Positions 8,416-17,897 of a stretch of 64,000 nt of DNA are shown here, piece after piece (within the stretch, counting starts at the first letter, position 1; every line of letters begins with the position of its first letter). The stretch spans positions 8,645,064 to 8,709,063 of the forward strand of contig NZ_PTJS01000001.1 of assembly GCF_002941025.1 (NCBI RefSeq), given 5' to 3'. The translations under genes were made by a program, and so were the position numbers. This DNA is from Streptomyces sp. QL37 (GTDB lineage Bacteria > Actinomycetota > Actinomycetes > Streptomycetales > Streptomycetaceae). Under the pieces are notes generated by a model, which ran no database searches, was not told the DNA's origin, and saw only the letters and a list, made by a program, of their open reading frames with translations.

Positions 8416-8967
8416 TCAGATGTGGCCGAAGAAGATGCTGCCCGGGGCGTCGGGGTCGCTGGAGAGGAAGTGTTCGCGCACCACGCGGATGAACTCGTGG
8501 CGGGAGATTGCCCCGTCTCCGTCGCTGTCGATCCTGGCGAACAGCTCCATCGGCACCGGCGAGGTGTCCCTCCAGATGTCCCGCATCAGACGGGCGAACT
8601 CGTCCTTGCTGATCTCGTTGTCACCGTCGACGTCGATGACGTCGAAGATCGCGTGGCCGCCGCCCTCGGTCACGTTGAGGCGGCTGCTGTCAATGACCGC
8701 GAGCCGGTTGGCGGTGACGAACTGATCCTTGGTGAGCCGGTCGCTGTCGACGCCCGCGTGGCGCAGCAGCTCCAGCCAGTAGATTTGACAGAAGGTCTGC
8801 AGTGCCCTGGCCCTGCGGTCGTCCCTGGAGAGATTGTACCCCTCGATGTAGCGCTCGCCAAGCTTCTGGTAGTCCGACCAGTCGAGGTAGCCGTCCTTGT
8901 TGGCGTCCATCTGGTCGAAGGTGCGCTCAAGCTTGACGGTGATGACGTCCTGCGCCGCAGTGGTCAT
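8416..8967 (-). CDS. EF-hand calcium-binding protein (calerythrin-like)
   Basis: 183 residues. Three canonical 12-residue EF loops are visible: DANKDGYLDWSD (21-32), DVDGDNEISKDE (112-123) and DSDGDGAISRHE (147-158). A degenerate fourth, around VDSDRLTKDQF (73-83), completes a calmodulin/calerythrin-like fold. The ATG at 8967 has GAAGGG a few bases upstream. It is probably a cytosolic calcium buffer or sensor, as known from Saccharopolyspora and Streptomyces. No linked target is obvious. Confidence 0.9.
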   Translation of the reverse strand: MTTAAQDVITVKLERTFDQMDANKDGYLDWSDYQKLGERYIEGYNLSRDDRRARALQTFCQIYWLELLRHAGVDSDRLTKDQFVTANRLAVIDSSRLNVTEGGGHAIFDVIDVDGDNEISKDEFARLMRDIWRDTSPVPMELFARIDSDGDGAISRHEFIRVVREHFLSSDPDAPGSIFFGHI

Positions 8968-9084
8968 GGGTATCCCTTCGGTGATCAAGTCCGCTGGCCT
9001 GCTCAGAATCAGGCACGGCGCGCCATCAGGGGCCGAAATATCCACTTCGTCACCCGTTTTGGTGATCACTTATGGTTCGGCACC

Positions 9085-9156
9085 GAACTCTGTGACGTCG
9101 GGATCGTCGTAGGCGAGCCCGGCGATCTGCCCACGGATGGTGACCCGTCGGCCCCC
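9085..9156. repeat. Copy 1 of a ~72-bp imperfect direct repeat
   Basis: It begins GAACTCTGTGACGTCG and ends CGGCCCCC. It matches 10391-10463 at most positions, with scattered substitutions and one extra base in copy 2. Read on the minus strand, both encode VTIRGQIAGLA followed by an acidic stretch and VTEF, so they look like two remnants of the same protein-coding gene. Confidence 0.6.
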
Positions 9157-9328
9157 GCTGCAACCGGTCCTGGCCACCGCGGACCGGGACACCGTCAACA
9201 ACCAGCGCGCGATGATCACGGCGATCCCCAACAGCAACTGCAACGGGCTGACCTGCACCATCACCGTCGTCACGAGCAACTACAACAACGACGTGGTGGA
9301 CGTCCCCTTCACGGTCGCCGTCCTCTGA
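9137..9328 (+). pseudogene. C-terminal remnant of a small protein
   Basis: The last ~45 residues (from TADRDTVNNQRAMITA to NNDVVDVPFTVAVL) have coding-type codon use and look like a beta-rich, perhaps secreted protein with two cysteines in NCNGLTC. The N-terminal part merges into the minus-strand repeat at 9085-9156, so the original start seems lost. No family is recognised. A strong terminator follows. Confidence 0.4.
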
Positions 9329-9357
9329 CCTGTCCTGCCGGCCCGGAGACCCCTTCG

Positions 9358-9413
9358 CCTGCCCGGCCGCACCCGCACCGGTGCGGGTGCGGGTGCGGGT
9401 GCGGCCGGGCAGG
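9358..9413. terminator. Very strong hairpin, 22-bp perfect stem
   Basis: A 22-base arm at 9358-9379 pairs perfectly with 9392-9413 around a 12-base loop. The loop and second arm contain tandem GTGCGG units. It is followed by GGCTTTA and lies 30 bases after the preceding stop. It is a likely intrinsic terminator. Confidence 0.75.
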
Positions 9414-9591
9414 GGCTTTACACGTCGACCGGCCGCCTCGAGGGGAACGCCTTGCCGCCAGCGTTGAAAGCCTGTTCTTCCTTGAGCTGAAGCGTTGCCG
9501 TGGCTTCCACTGGATCGGATTGTTGTACGCCGTTCGGGTGTAAAGGGTGGGCAGGGGGGCTTACATCCGGAGCCTCGGGTATCGGGGGGCC

Positions 9592-9963
9592 ATGAAGGAG
9601 ACCCCGCAGATCACGCTCTACAGCGGCACCAACTACACCGGTAAAAGCTGTGTCTTGCCGATTGACGGCTACACGTACACCCTCGCGGCGACGGGACTGG
9701 ACAAGGTCGCCTCGGTCAAGGTGTCCAAGTGGCATCAGAGCCCACACATCCTGGTCGTCCGGCTCTACGTCACGCCCCCCTCGGAGAGGGAGGAGGAGTT
9801 CGGGGTTGACGCCCCTGGGACCTTCAAGGAGGACACCGCCGATACGGGGGAGTCCGCAGGCGCCGGCTGGATCAAGGCGGAGGTCGTATCGGGGTTCCCC
9901 AGCGGTGCGCTTGAACCGGACCAACTGCCGGAGCGGAGGATTCGGGACACCATCGAGGCCTGA
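9592..9963 (+). CDS. Beta/gamma-crystallin-like small protein
   Basis: 123 residues. The first half (ITLYSGTNYTGKSCVLPIDG ... LDKVASVKV) has the strand pattern of a beta/gamma-crystallin Greek-key unit, in which Y/G-rich strands end in a V-S-S-I-K-V-like strand. The second half is acidic, Gly/Glu-rich and unassigned. The ATG follows a GGGGGG stretch. No signal peptide is visible. The fold assignment is by pattern only. Confidence 0.55.
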   Translation: MKETPQITLYSGTNYTGKSCVLPIDGYTYTLAATGLDKVASVKVSKWHQSPHILVVRLYVTPPSEREEEFGVDAPGTFKEDTADTGESAGAGWIKAEVVSGFPSGALEPDQLPERRIRDTIEA

Positions 9964-10059
9964 GCTGGGCCTTCTTCGCCCCATACGTATCGCCGATGGC
10001 TCCGGATCAGGTCCGGGGCCATCGTTCGTTAACAGGTATAAGCGTCGTACACGCCCGCT

Positions 10060-10261
10060 GACCACATCCACTCCCAGGCCTACGCGAACCTCTGGGGCAA
10101 GGCATACAAGGCCCATCAGGCCGGTCTCGATCACCGTGGCGGCTGCGCCACCTACCCGGACCAGGTGGCTCATCTCCCGCGAGGACGCGATGGTGGCCCT
10201 GGCGGAGCCGGACATCGAGCCGTGCGGGGTCTGCCGGCCGGACACCGGACTGCGGGGCTGA
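10060..10261 (+). pseudogene. Frameshifted DUF6233-like fragment
   Basis: One frame gives DHIHSQAYANLWGKAYKAHQ and on to GGCATYPDQVAHL. A second frame then gives REDAMVALAEPDIEPCGVCRPDTGLRG and a stop. The paired cysteines and final CRPDTGL are typical of small Streptomyces DUF6233-like proteins. The frame change in the middle shows a broken gene. The family name is tentative. Confidence 0.4.
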
Positions 10262-10284
10262 ACCGACACCACCGGCTGTATCGT

Positions 10285-10463
10285 CCTCGGCCTACGCGGC
10301 CACGTACGTATGCGCGCGCCCGCCCCGCCACTCCACCCACTCCGGCCGGTCCAGCAGCTGCTCGGCGTCCGGGAGCCCGGCCCGCCGAAGGAACTCTGTG
10401 ACGTCGTCATCGTCTTAGGCGAGTCCGGCGATCTGCCCGCGGATGGTGACCCCGCCGGCCCCC
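10285..10463 (-). pseudogene. C-terminal remnant with in-frame stop (includes repeat copy 2)
   Basis: Minus-strand reading gives VTIRGQIAGLA, a TAA stop, then DDDDVTEFLRRAGLPDAEQL, LDRPEWVEWRGG and a final TAG. Removing the internal stop leaves a plausible protein tail. 10391-10463 is the second copy of the direct repeat at 9085-9156. The family is unknown. Confidence 0.4.
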
Positions 10464-10600
10464 GGTGGGGGAGAGGCGGTGGATGACTATCGGCGCGCTC
10501 ATCTCCCTTAAGACCTTCCTCCACCTGTACCCCACCCTGAACGCCGCACGAAACACCTGAAGACACGGGGCGTCGTGGCCGGCGGCACTTCGAAGTCATC

Positions 10601-10690
10601 TCATTTGGCGAGCCCTGCGGTAGCAGATGAGGGTGCAAGCGATGCTGGTGAAGGCGAGGAAGTGCTCGGGTTTTTCTGGCCTGTCATCGG
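10601..10690 (-). pseudogene. Transposase C-terminal remnant
   Basis: The minus strand encodes KPEHFLAFTSIACTLICYRR, and one extra base shifts the final RLAK-stop out of frame. This is the usual C-terminus of IS5-type DDE transposases. About 30 codons survive. Confidence 0.55.
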
Positions 10691-10725
10691 CCGATGGCGG
10701 GCAGAGGTTGCCCTGCCTGTGCTCG

Positions 10726-12261
10726 CTACGCGGGCGTCGCCTCTCGGCGTCCCGCCGCGGTCGGTGGGGTGGCGGCTCCGTTGAGGCAGCGGTCGAGGAG
10801 TGCGTGCATACGGGCTGCGGGGAGGGACGGGTTGGCCGCGGCGCCTTCTGCGGTGTGGGGGTCGGCGAGGAGGGTCTCCAGGGCTTCCGGTGTCAGGCTC
10901 GGGTTGGCGGCGGCGGCCCGGCGCACCGCCTCGTCGGCGTCGTCCACCGGGGGTTCGGGCAGGGTGGGATCGGCTGAGGCCAGGGCGCGTACCTCGGGAT
11001 CCGGGTGGCCGATGAGGTGGGTCAGGCCGGTGCGCGGGAAGCCGGGCAGCGTCAGCAGGTCCGAACGGTGGTCCCGGCGGGTGACGAAGGCGTCCAGGAG
11101 GAGGTGTGGCGGAGCCAACGGGTGGTTGCAGGCCAGCCGGATCCGGACCTCCTCGTCGTCGTCCTGCGCGAGTGTCCCGACGAGTTCTGCGGGCAGGCCG
11201 GACCAGCTCGCCGCAACCCGTCGTAGCACCGGTTCCCCGGACACCGCGCAGGCGGCGAACCAGTCGGGCGACGGCACGGTGGCCGGGTCGGGGTCCGGTT
11301 CGGTGATCGGGCAGACACATTCAGGACCGTGCCCGATGACCCGGTCGATCACGTCGTACTCGACCCAGGTGCGGGGGAAGGGGTGGAGGCGTGCGCGCAT
11401 CCGCACGTCCGCGTCCGGGTCCTCCCTCAGCTCCGCCACCAGGTCCGGTCCCAGGTCGGGCCGGGCGGCGACCATCTCGCGGACCTTCGCCTCGGAATGC
11501 CGGGCGAGCCGGGCGACGGCATCGGCCGGAGTGTGGGGGTTCCGGGCCAGGGGGCGCACCATGTCGTCCGCGAAGCACTGATCGACAAGCGCGGGCGACA
11601 GAGCGCACCTGCCGAGCACGAACGGCCTGCTGCTCGGACGGATGGACGGCAGCTCGGCCTCCACCCGTACCGGGTCCAGCTCCCAGTTCCTGTCCTGCGC
11701 CGCTTCACGGACCGCGGGGTCCGGATCGTCGAGCAGCCCCGCCCGCTGCGCCGGGGTGAGCGACTCCCACCGCCAAGTGGCCCGTATCCGGAATTCGGGG
11801 TCCTCGCGGCCGGCCATGGAGCGGAAGAAGGACAGCGGGATCTGCCGGGACGAGTCGAGCTCCCAGATGATCTCGTTCGCGGTGACCTTGCCGTCCTCGC
11901 CCCCGTCCTGGGCGGTCAGGAGGGTGACGAGGATGTCGTCCGGCAGCGGTCGGACCCTGCGGGGCCAGGGGCGGAGGTGGGGGTTGGCGAGCCGCGCGCG
12001 GACGAGTCCCGACGGGTCCGTTGCCAAGGGGGCGAGTCGCGAAGGGTCAACGTGCTGGTTGCGGGCGAGCGCGCCGCGGATCCGCCACTCCGGGTGGCGC
12101 AGGGCTGCGTCGATGACGGCGTCGGGCAGGTCGCGGTCCTGACACATCAGCTGGCCGAGTTCACCGGCTGCTTGATCCATCAGGCGTATCAGTACGTCGG
12201 AGGGCGCCGCCGGATTGAAGGCGACGCCGCGCAGCCAGAGTTCATGCAGAGAGTCGGACAC
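10726..12261 (-). CDS. Leucine-rich-repeat-variant (LRV/HEAT-like) repeat protein
   Basis: 511 residues made of ~24-residue alpha-helical repeats of the type 'LA-DPS-LVRARLANPH', 'LARHSEAKVREMVAARPDL', 'HPDPEVRALASADPTLP'. There is a cysteine pair (ECVCP) mid-protein. Such repeats form a protein-interaction solenoid. No catalytic domain is seen. The GTG at 12261 is preceded by an AGGATG stretch. The protein is probably cytosolic with unknown partners. About 360 bp of non-coding sequence without recognisable content separate it from the next gene. Confidence 0.75.
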   Translation of the reverse strand: MSDSLHELWLRGVAFNPAAPSDVLIRLMDQAAGELGQLMCQDRDLPDAVIDAALRHPEWRIRGALARNQHVDPSRLAPLATDPSGLVRARLANPHLRPWPRRVRPLPDDILVTLLTAQDGGEDGKVTANEIIWELDSSRQIPLSFFRSMAGREDPEFRIRATWRWESLTPAQRAGLLDDPDPAVREAAQDRNWELDPVRVEAELPSIRPSSRPFVLGRCALSPALVDQCFADDMVRPLARNPHTPADAVARLARHSEAKVREMVAARPDLGPDLVAELREDPDADVRMRARLHPFPRTWVEYDVIDRVIGHGPECVCPITEPDPDPATVPSPDWFAACAVSGEPVLRRVAASWSGLPAELVGTLAQDDDEEVRIRLACNHPLAPPHLLLDAFVTRRDHRSDLLTLPGFPRTGLTHLIGHPDPEVRALASADPTLPEPPVDDADEAVRRAAAANPSLTPEALETLLADPHTAEGAAANPSLPAARMHALLDRCLNGAATPPTAAGRREATPA

Positions 12262-12624
12262 CGCGTCATCCTGCCACCCCGTCGCGCGCCCGGACCGGGC
12301 CATGTGGCGACCACGCCGCTCGCTGGCAGCTCCATCTGAAGGGCTTCGGTCCAGGCGGCGAGGGCATTGCCCGTCGTGCATACGATGACCGTCCGCGGCA
12401 CGCAGCCAGGGGAACGCACAACATCTGTGCCGATTCAAGCAACCGGGCGTTGCTGAAACTCGGCTACATCGTCTGCCTTGTTCACGGGGTGTTCCTGCCC
12501 TTGGGTGATAAGCGCTCTCGCTCCTGACCGGCAAAGCCACCGCGGCGATCCGGGAACACACCACGGCTGTCGAGGAGTAGGCGACCGGTCCCGGGGCGTG
12601 GTTCATCCCCGGGACCGGATCGGG

Positions 12625-12825
12625 TCACCGCCGGGCGAGCATCTGCACCACCACCACGGTGAGGCAGGACGCACCGACGTGGGTGGCGGTCGACCTGACG
12701 GCCCGTACGGCGCGGCGGGCCGTGCGCTTCGGTGCGGTGAGCCGTGCGCGGCCGATGCTCAGGACGATGTACGGGCGGCGCTCGGCCGGCTTCTCCTTGC
12801 GGCGGGTGGTCTTCTTGGCGGGCAT
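12625..12825 (-). CDS. Small basic hypothetical protein
   Basis: 66 residues starting MPAKKTTRRKEKPAERRPY, rich in Lys/Arg throughout, with a short hydrophobic C-terminal stretch (CLTVVVVQML). GGAGAAGG lies a few bases before the ATG, so translation is plausible. It may bind nucleic acid or membrane. No family is recognised. The IS remnant starts about 55 bp upstream. Confidence 0.55.
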   Translation of the reverse strand: MPAKKTTRRKEKPAERRPYIVLSIGRARLTAPKRTARRAVRAVRSTATHVGASCLTVVVVQMLARR

Positions 12826-12879
12826 GATCCTTCTCCTGTCTGTTCGCTGACGGACAGGACTGTGCGGGATGCGGGGGTT

Positions 12880-13785
12880 AGGCCGTGTATCGAAAGTGGA
12901 TCTTGGGGCGTGAATGATCACGGTTCATGGGTCGCGGAGATCTCACGGACGAACAGTGGGCAACGCTGGAGGCGTTGTTGCCGAAGGGCACGAAGGCCGG
13001 GCGGCCGCCGGTCTGGTCCCGTCGGCAGTTGATCGACGGCATACGGTTCCGGGTCCGGACCGGTGTTCCGTGGCGGGACGTACCGGTCGAGTGCGGGCCG
13101 TGGGGCCGGGTCTATGACCTGTTTCGCCGGTGGCAGCGGAACGGCACCTGGCACCGGATCCTCAGCCGGCTCCAGTCCCTGGCCGACGCGAAGGGCGCGA
13201 TCGTATGGGACCTGAGCGTCGACTCCACGGTGTGCCGCGCCCACCAGCGTGCGGCCGGGGCCCGTAAGCAGGGCGACCTGCAGAAGGAACCGCCGGGCGG
13301 CGTGTTCACCGAGCCCGGAGACCACGGATTGGGACGCTCACGCGGCGGATTCACCACCAAGCTCCCCCTGGCCGTCGAGCAGGGCCAGAAGCCCATGTCG
13401 ATCGTGATCACGACCGGACAGCGCGGCGACTCGCCGCAGTTCGAACCAGTGCTGGCAAAGGTCCGCGTGCCCCGCATCGGGCCGGGCCGGCCGCGCGTCC
13501 GCCCTGATCGGGTGCGGCTGACAAGGCGTATGCCTCCCGCAAGAACCGCGCCTACCCGCGCCTCCGCGGGATCCGCTGCACCATTCCCGACAAAACCGAC
13601 CAGGCGCGCAACCGTCAGAAGCTGGGCTCCCGCGGTGGGCGGCCGCCGCGCTTCGACCCGGTCGACTACCGCGAGCGTCATGCTGTCGAGTGCGGGATCT
13701 ACCGCCTCAAGAGGCACCGCGGTGTTGCCACGCGGTAGGACAAGCTCGCCGTCCGCTACGAGGCGACCGTCCTCGTCGCGGCGGC
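12880..13785 (+). mobile_element. Decayed IS5-family insertion sequence
   Basis: The left end probably lies near GGCCGTGTATCGAAAGTGG (12881 on). The transposase frame runs to about 13780, where it breaks off before the usual C-terminal residues, so the right end is lost. No matching right inverted repeat was found by eye. Confidence 0.6.
12927..13785 (+). pseudogene. IS5-family transposase, frameshifted and nonsense-mutated
   Basis: The N-terminal half is intact: LTDEQWATLEALLPKG, the DUF4096-type N-domain, then VDSTVCRAHQ with the first catalytic Asp. One base is missing near 13517, where the frame should read [16 protein letters not shown], and the frame changes. Later, [17 protein letters not shown] keeps the catalytic Glu region, but a TAG near 13736 replaces the expected TAC of YDKLAVR. 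It is therefore inactive. Confidence 0.75.
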
Positions 13786-13824
13786 CCGGCCGCAGTGGCC
13801 ACCGACCGCGGCCGGTGGTGGCCG

Positions 13825-14617
13825 TTATGGACGGGGCAGGCAACGGACACTTCGACGACAGACCTGGGCAGGATGGCGGCCCGCGTTGTCATATCCGGGA
13901 GGCCCACCGGCCCCACGGCGCAGCCGCATGACGCTGCCCATCCACGCGATCAGCGGACCGCCATGGTCCGCTGCAGCCAGAGGCCCCAGCCACTCCCGCC
14001 CCACCCGCTCACCGAGCCGACGGCAGAACAGCCCGTCGACGGGCAGCACTCGCGGCTGCCCGGCACCGCTGTCCACCCACACCAGCTCGCCCATGCCCGG
14101 ATCCAACGCATCGGCGACGGCCACCACCTCAGGGGGGCTGGTCGGCATCCGCATCAAGGAGCCACCGCCCGTGCCGCGCGCACACACGGTCCCACCGCGG
14201 GGCGTACAGCACCGCCCGCCCAGCCGCCCCCGTACGCCGGGCCGTGCACAGACGACAGCCGAACGCCACCGGCCCGGCAACCGCACCACCGATCCGCCAC
14301 GCCGCCGCCGGCTCCCCGGCATCCGCGGCCGGCAGCCTGGCATCCTCCAGCCCCCAGGACGGCAACGCCCGCGCCAGCACACCCTCCTCCACGCCGCACA
14401 GGCCTGCCAGGAGCTGCCGTCCAGCCGTGTTCAACAGCACCTCGGCGTCTGCCCGCGCGCCCCCGCCGTCGTGCCGAGGCTGGTGGCTGCGCCACTTCCA
14501 GCAGGACCGCAACGCCGTCGCTTCCAGTCCGTAGCGGCTGGCGATGCGGCAGATCAGCGACGACGTCGTCTCTCCGCACAGGGGAGCGGTACGCAGCAGG
14601 CCGGGAGGAAGGATCAC
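13825..14617 (-). pseudogene. TniQ-like gene, internally deleted and frameshifted
   Basis: The N-terminal part has the TniQ opening (LLRTAPLCGETTSSLICRIA) and the zinc motif CRLC...CARHGRW. Directly after RWLLDADADQ the frame shifts to PEVVAVADALDPG and on to a C-terminal helix region resembling the end of the intact TniQ at 45032-46096. About 60 residues present in the intact copies are missing at the junction. It lies next to the IS5 remnant. TniQ is the target-choice subunit of Tn7/Tn5053-like transposons. Confidence 0.65.
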
Positions 14618-14805
14618 TCCACCACGGTCTCGTATCCACCGATCAAGGAGGGCGTCTTCGCGGCAGTTCCTTCCATCCCGCGGCCGTCCTTGGCTCACTT
14701 CCTCAGTGCCGCAGCTGCCCCTTCCGGAAGCCAACGGCCGCAGCGCGACGGGAGGTTAGCCCGTTCGAGCACACCGTGATGATCCGATCGCACTAAGCTA
14801 CGCCT

Positions 14806-15414
14806 GTGGTGGTTGGTGAAGACGCTCAGGTGAAGGGCTTCTCGGGGGCTCGAAGAGCCAAGCAGTGGCTCGAGGGCACGATGCGCATCTTCGGTGCGTA
14901 CGCGAACACGGACTCGGAGTCCTGCGGCCGTCGGCTGACGCTCGCTTGGCCGTACGGGGGCCGGACCTTCTCCTTCGATCTGGGCGGCGCCATGCGCGGC
15001 GATCCCTACCAGAACGACATGTTTTGCGCGGAGGTCAAGAACTACGCGCAACCGAGCGACCAGGGAACGCAGTTCGACGAGTTCCTCGCCAAGTGCTACG
15101 TCGCCGCCCAGGCCCAGCACCATCTCAGCGACCACTTCATGTGGATCACCTGGGCACCGTTCCGGGCGAACTCCTGGTCCACCCTCAACTCGCCTGGCCA
15201 GGTGGAGAGCGCAGTCCTTCAACACAGCAGTCGCGTTTTCGGCACCAGCGACCCCGAGGAAGCCCGAAGACTTCGGGACAGCGAACTCGCCCAGTCGGTC
15301 GCCGCGCGCCTGTGGCTGATCGTCCTTTCGGACAAGCAGGAAACCTTCCTGCCGCTCAAGGACTGGGCAGCCATCGTCGCCGCCGAACTCACCCGCAGAG
15401 AGGGCTCGTGGTGA
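14806..15414 (+). CDS. PD-(D/E)xK nuclease-fold protein, first gene of a two-gene operon
   Basis: 202 residues. FDLGG (Asp about 58) followed 18 residues later by AEVKNY (Glu76-x-Lys78) matches the catalytic pattern of PD-(D/E)xK nucleases. The opening GARRAKQWLEGTMRIFG resembles the N-terminal helix of such proteins. Start choice is unsure: GTG at 14806 has no clear ribosome site, and a GTG at 14830 is possible. It overlaps the next gene by a GTGA. The target may be DNA, RNA or tRNA. It lies in an island of defence-like genes. Confidence 0.6.
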   Translation: MVVGEDAQVKGFSGARRAKQWLEGTMRIFGAYANTDSESCGRRLTLAWPYGGRTFSFDLGGAMRGDPYQNDMFCAEVKNYAQPSDQGTQFDEFLAKCYVAAQAQHHLSDHFMWITWAPFRANSWSTLNSPGQVESAVLQHSSRVFGTSDPEEARRLRDSELAQSVAARLWLIVLSDKQETFLPLKDWAAIVAAELTRREGSW

Positions 15415-16832
15415 ACCTCGTCGAACAGTCGATTTCCCAGACCATGGACGAGCCCGACGACCGGATGATGTTCACCCAGGTCAAGGACATCGTCGCCCGG
15501 CACCTGCGCCGCATGGACCCCGGCGCCACCGTCACCAAAACCGAATTCTTCGACCACACCCACGTCCCCGACATGGTCCTGGAATGGCCCGGCAGACCCC
15601 GCACACCCCGCCGGTTCATCTACCTGCGCACCACATCGGACCAGCGGGAACTCGAGGACGACCTGCAGCGCCTTCCCCGTGCCGACCGGCCGGTGCTTCT
15701 CGCGCTCGGTCAACTGTCCTCCACACGGCAACAAGGAGACCTCCCCCCGCTACCCGGCGGCAGCACGTCGCTCCTCCTCGACACTTCCGCGCTCGGCGCA
15801 CTCCAGCCGGCCGACGACTCTCCCGGCATCCCTCAGCTGGTGTCCCGCTCCGTCCTCGAGGGCGGCCGCGGCACCCTCGACAGACCGGCGACCGAAGCAT
15901 TCCTGAACACAGTCGTCCAGGGAGCGGAAGCCGCCCGCGCGGGAGAACGCGTTCCCACCCGCGATGCTGTCGACGCCCTCACCGCACGCATGACCACCGA
16001 CGTCGCCGACCGGATGTCAGCCTTCCTCGCCGCGCTCTGGCAGGGCGGCGGATCCACGCTCGCCAGCTTCCCCGCACCTCAGCGAGGCGTCGGCCATCTC
16101 GACGAGACGGCCCTGATGTACCTGCTGGAATCCGAGGACATCACCGATACCGCGTTCTGGAACCGGGTCGTCCGCATGATCAGCCTCCCCACCTTGCTGC
16201 GCACCCCGGCTGCAGGCACCGGAAATCTCCAGTACCTCATGCGTGAGGCGATCCGGCTCTGGACCAGCCGCGTCTGCATGATCGTGCCCGGCGTGGCAGA
16301 CGCGGACATCAGCCCGTGGCGCTGGACAGTGAAGGCCGGCCAGCTGATCCTGCAGACCCCACGCTTCCACGTGCTGGTCGCCCAGTCCCAGCGCCAGCTC
16401 CCGTCCGGCCAGGAGCACAACCTGCCCCGCCTCGACGAAGTGAGGAACAGGGCCGACCGCTTCGGCATCCCGTTGACCTCTCTGCGCATGGTCGTGACGG
16501 ACCGCCACGTCGGCTACGGCGGACCCGGGGACGACATCTCCCACGACACGCGACTCGACGGCATCAGCGACGCGCTGGGACAGGCTGAGGGAGTCATCGA
16601 AGCCGAAGCCCGCATTCCCTCTGGCGAGACTCTCCAGTGCATGTTCGCCACAGGGATCGCCAGCGCCCGTGGCGCACGTACCCAGGTACCGCTGGACGCC
16701 CTCCTCGGAACAACGACGCGCCTGCTCTCCGATCTCTCAAGCGATGAAGCCGAGAAGATCACCCAGCTTCTCGGTGCCCAAGGTCCACCCCCTGACCAGC
16801 CGTGGAGCCAGCCCAGCTTCGACGACGTGTAG
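15411..16832 (+). CDS. Unknown partner protein of the PD-(D/E)xK gene
   Basis: 473 residues, translationally coupled to the nuclease-like gene (GTGA overlap, AGAGAGG upstream). Residues about 33-70 (ATVTKTEFFDHTHVPDMVLEW ... RFIYLR) could be a second, degenerate nuclease-like fold. The rest is mixed alpha/beta with no motif I recognise. No membrane segments or Walker motifs are seen. The tight coupling suggests that the two products form one complex or a toxin/immunity-type pair. Confidence 0.6.
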   Translation: MNLVEQSISQTMDEPDDRMMFTQVKDIVARHLRRMDPGATVTKTEFFDHTHVPDMVLEWPGRPRTPRRFIYLRTTSDQRELEDDLQRLPRADRPVLLALGQLSSTRQQGDLPPLPGGSTSLLLDTSALGALQPADDSPGIPQLVSRSVLEGGRGTLDRPATEAFLNTVVQGAEAARAGERVPTRDAVDALTARMTTDVADRMSAFLAALWQGGGSTLASFPAPQRGVGHLDETALMYLLESEDITDTAFWNRVVRMISLPTLLRTPAAGTGNLQYLMREAIRLWTSRVCMIVPGVADADISPWRWTVKAGQLILQTPRFHVLVAQSQRQLPSGQEHNLPRLDEVRNRADRFGIPLTSLRMVVTDRHVGYGGPGDDISHDTRLDGISDALGQAEGVIEAEARIPSGETLQCMFATGIASARGARTQVPLDALLGTTTRLLSDLSSDEAEKITQLLGAQGPPPDQPWSQPSFDDV

Positions 16833-17235
16833 GGCCAGCGCCGGGCCGGTCAGTCCTTGGGGCGCTGTAGAACCCGGCGGGTGCAGGCCCGACTATCAGG
16901 CACGGCGCGAGGCTACTTTCCCGCCTGACGTTGCTCTGCCGGAAGACGCAGGGCAATCGGGATGTCCGTCCTGCCGGTGCACGGGGGGCTTGTGCCTTGC
17001 CCTCATGGCTCCCGTCGGTTCGGCGGGGAATCTCCCGGTGCACATCAATCTGCCAACCCTTCCACCCCTGTGACCTGGGTAAACAGTGTGACAGGCGGGA
17101 AGGTGGGTGGAGTTGGGAAAAGTGTTGTCCTTTGGCATCCGGATCCGGCCCTCCTGTGACGTGTAAGGGATGAGGGCTTCGGCCTTCATCAACGAGTTCG
17201 TCACTACTGGGAGGCCTGGTCGATGACTTGGCCTC
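16833..17235. other. Non-coding gap with no clear gene
   Basis: About 400 bp between the two-gene operon and the truncated TniQ remnant. It contains CCTGTGAC and GTGACAGG about 20 bp apart and another CCTGTGACGTG downstream, which might belong to a lost element end. No open frame with coding character is seen. Confidence 0.4.
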
Positions 17236-17826
17236 AGCGACCTCGAACGCCGAACCAGCGACGGGGGAGCGGCACAGCAGCCTCCGATGATCCTCCTGCG
17301 CTCGAACCACCTCCGGGCATCCAGCCAGCCCGATGACACGGCCCTCGCTGCCAGGCAGGCTCATCAGCCAGTACCGGTGGCGTGGGCAGACTCGCTGGTG
17401 CGCTGCCAGGTACACCCGGGCTGGTGTAACACGACCGGTTCGCGCAGCTACACAGCCCGGGCACGCCGGGCCCCAGGCGGCAACCGTCTCTACCCCGTTG
17501 TGGAGCCGCGCCGTCGGCCTCTCCTTCGAGGGGCCCGACGGCTCCTCCCGCATCCAGGTCGGCAACGCGCGGCGTGTGTCCGCCTGCGGCACATGACACA
17601 GCGCCGAGATCCGGTCCCGGGCCGCGGCGTTCAAGAACACCTCACTGTCGTCCCGTAGAGCCCCAGCAACGCTCTGCTGGCCATCCACGTCAGTAACCGA
17701 CGACAGCAGATTCTGCACTGTCAGGCCGTACCTGTCCGCGATCCGCCCCAAGAACGAGAGCGTCATCTCACCCTGCAGGGGAGCCACCCGAAAGGCACCT
17801 GCGGCCAGCAACAGCATCCTGCCCAT
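17236..17826 (-). pseudogene. Truncated TniQ-like gene
   Basis: The frame begins MGRMLLLAAGAFRVAP and has LQGEMTLSFLGRIADRYGL, then the zinc motif CPGC...CPRHRYWL and a hydrophobic CPEVVRAQEDHRRLLC stretch. After VAEA the sequence stops resembling TniQ and becomes low-quality reading frame, so the C-terminal half is missing. It lies about 70 bp downstream of tpg, on the same strand. Confidence 0.6.
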
Positions 17827-17897
17827 CCCGTCGCCCGTGACAACTGTCGTGCTTCGGCTCACATAAGCAGGTGCCGGGCCCGTCGGCTGGTGTCGGG

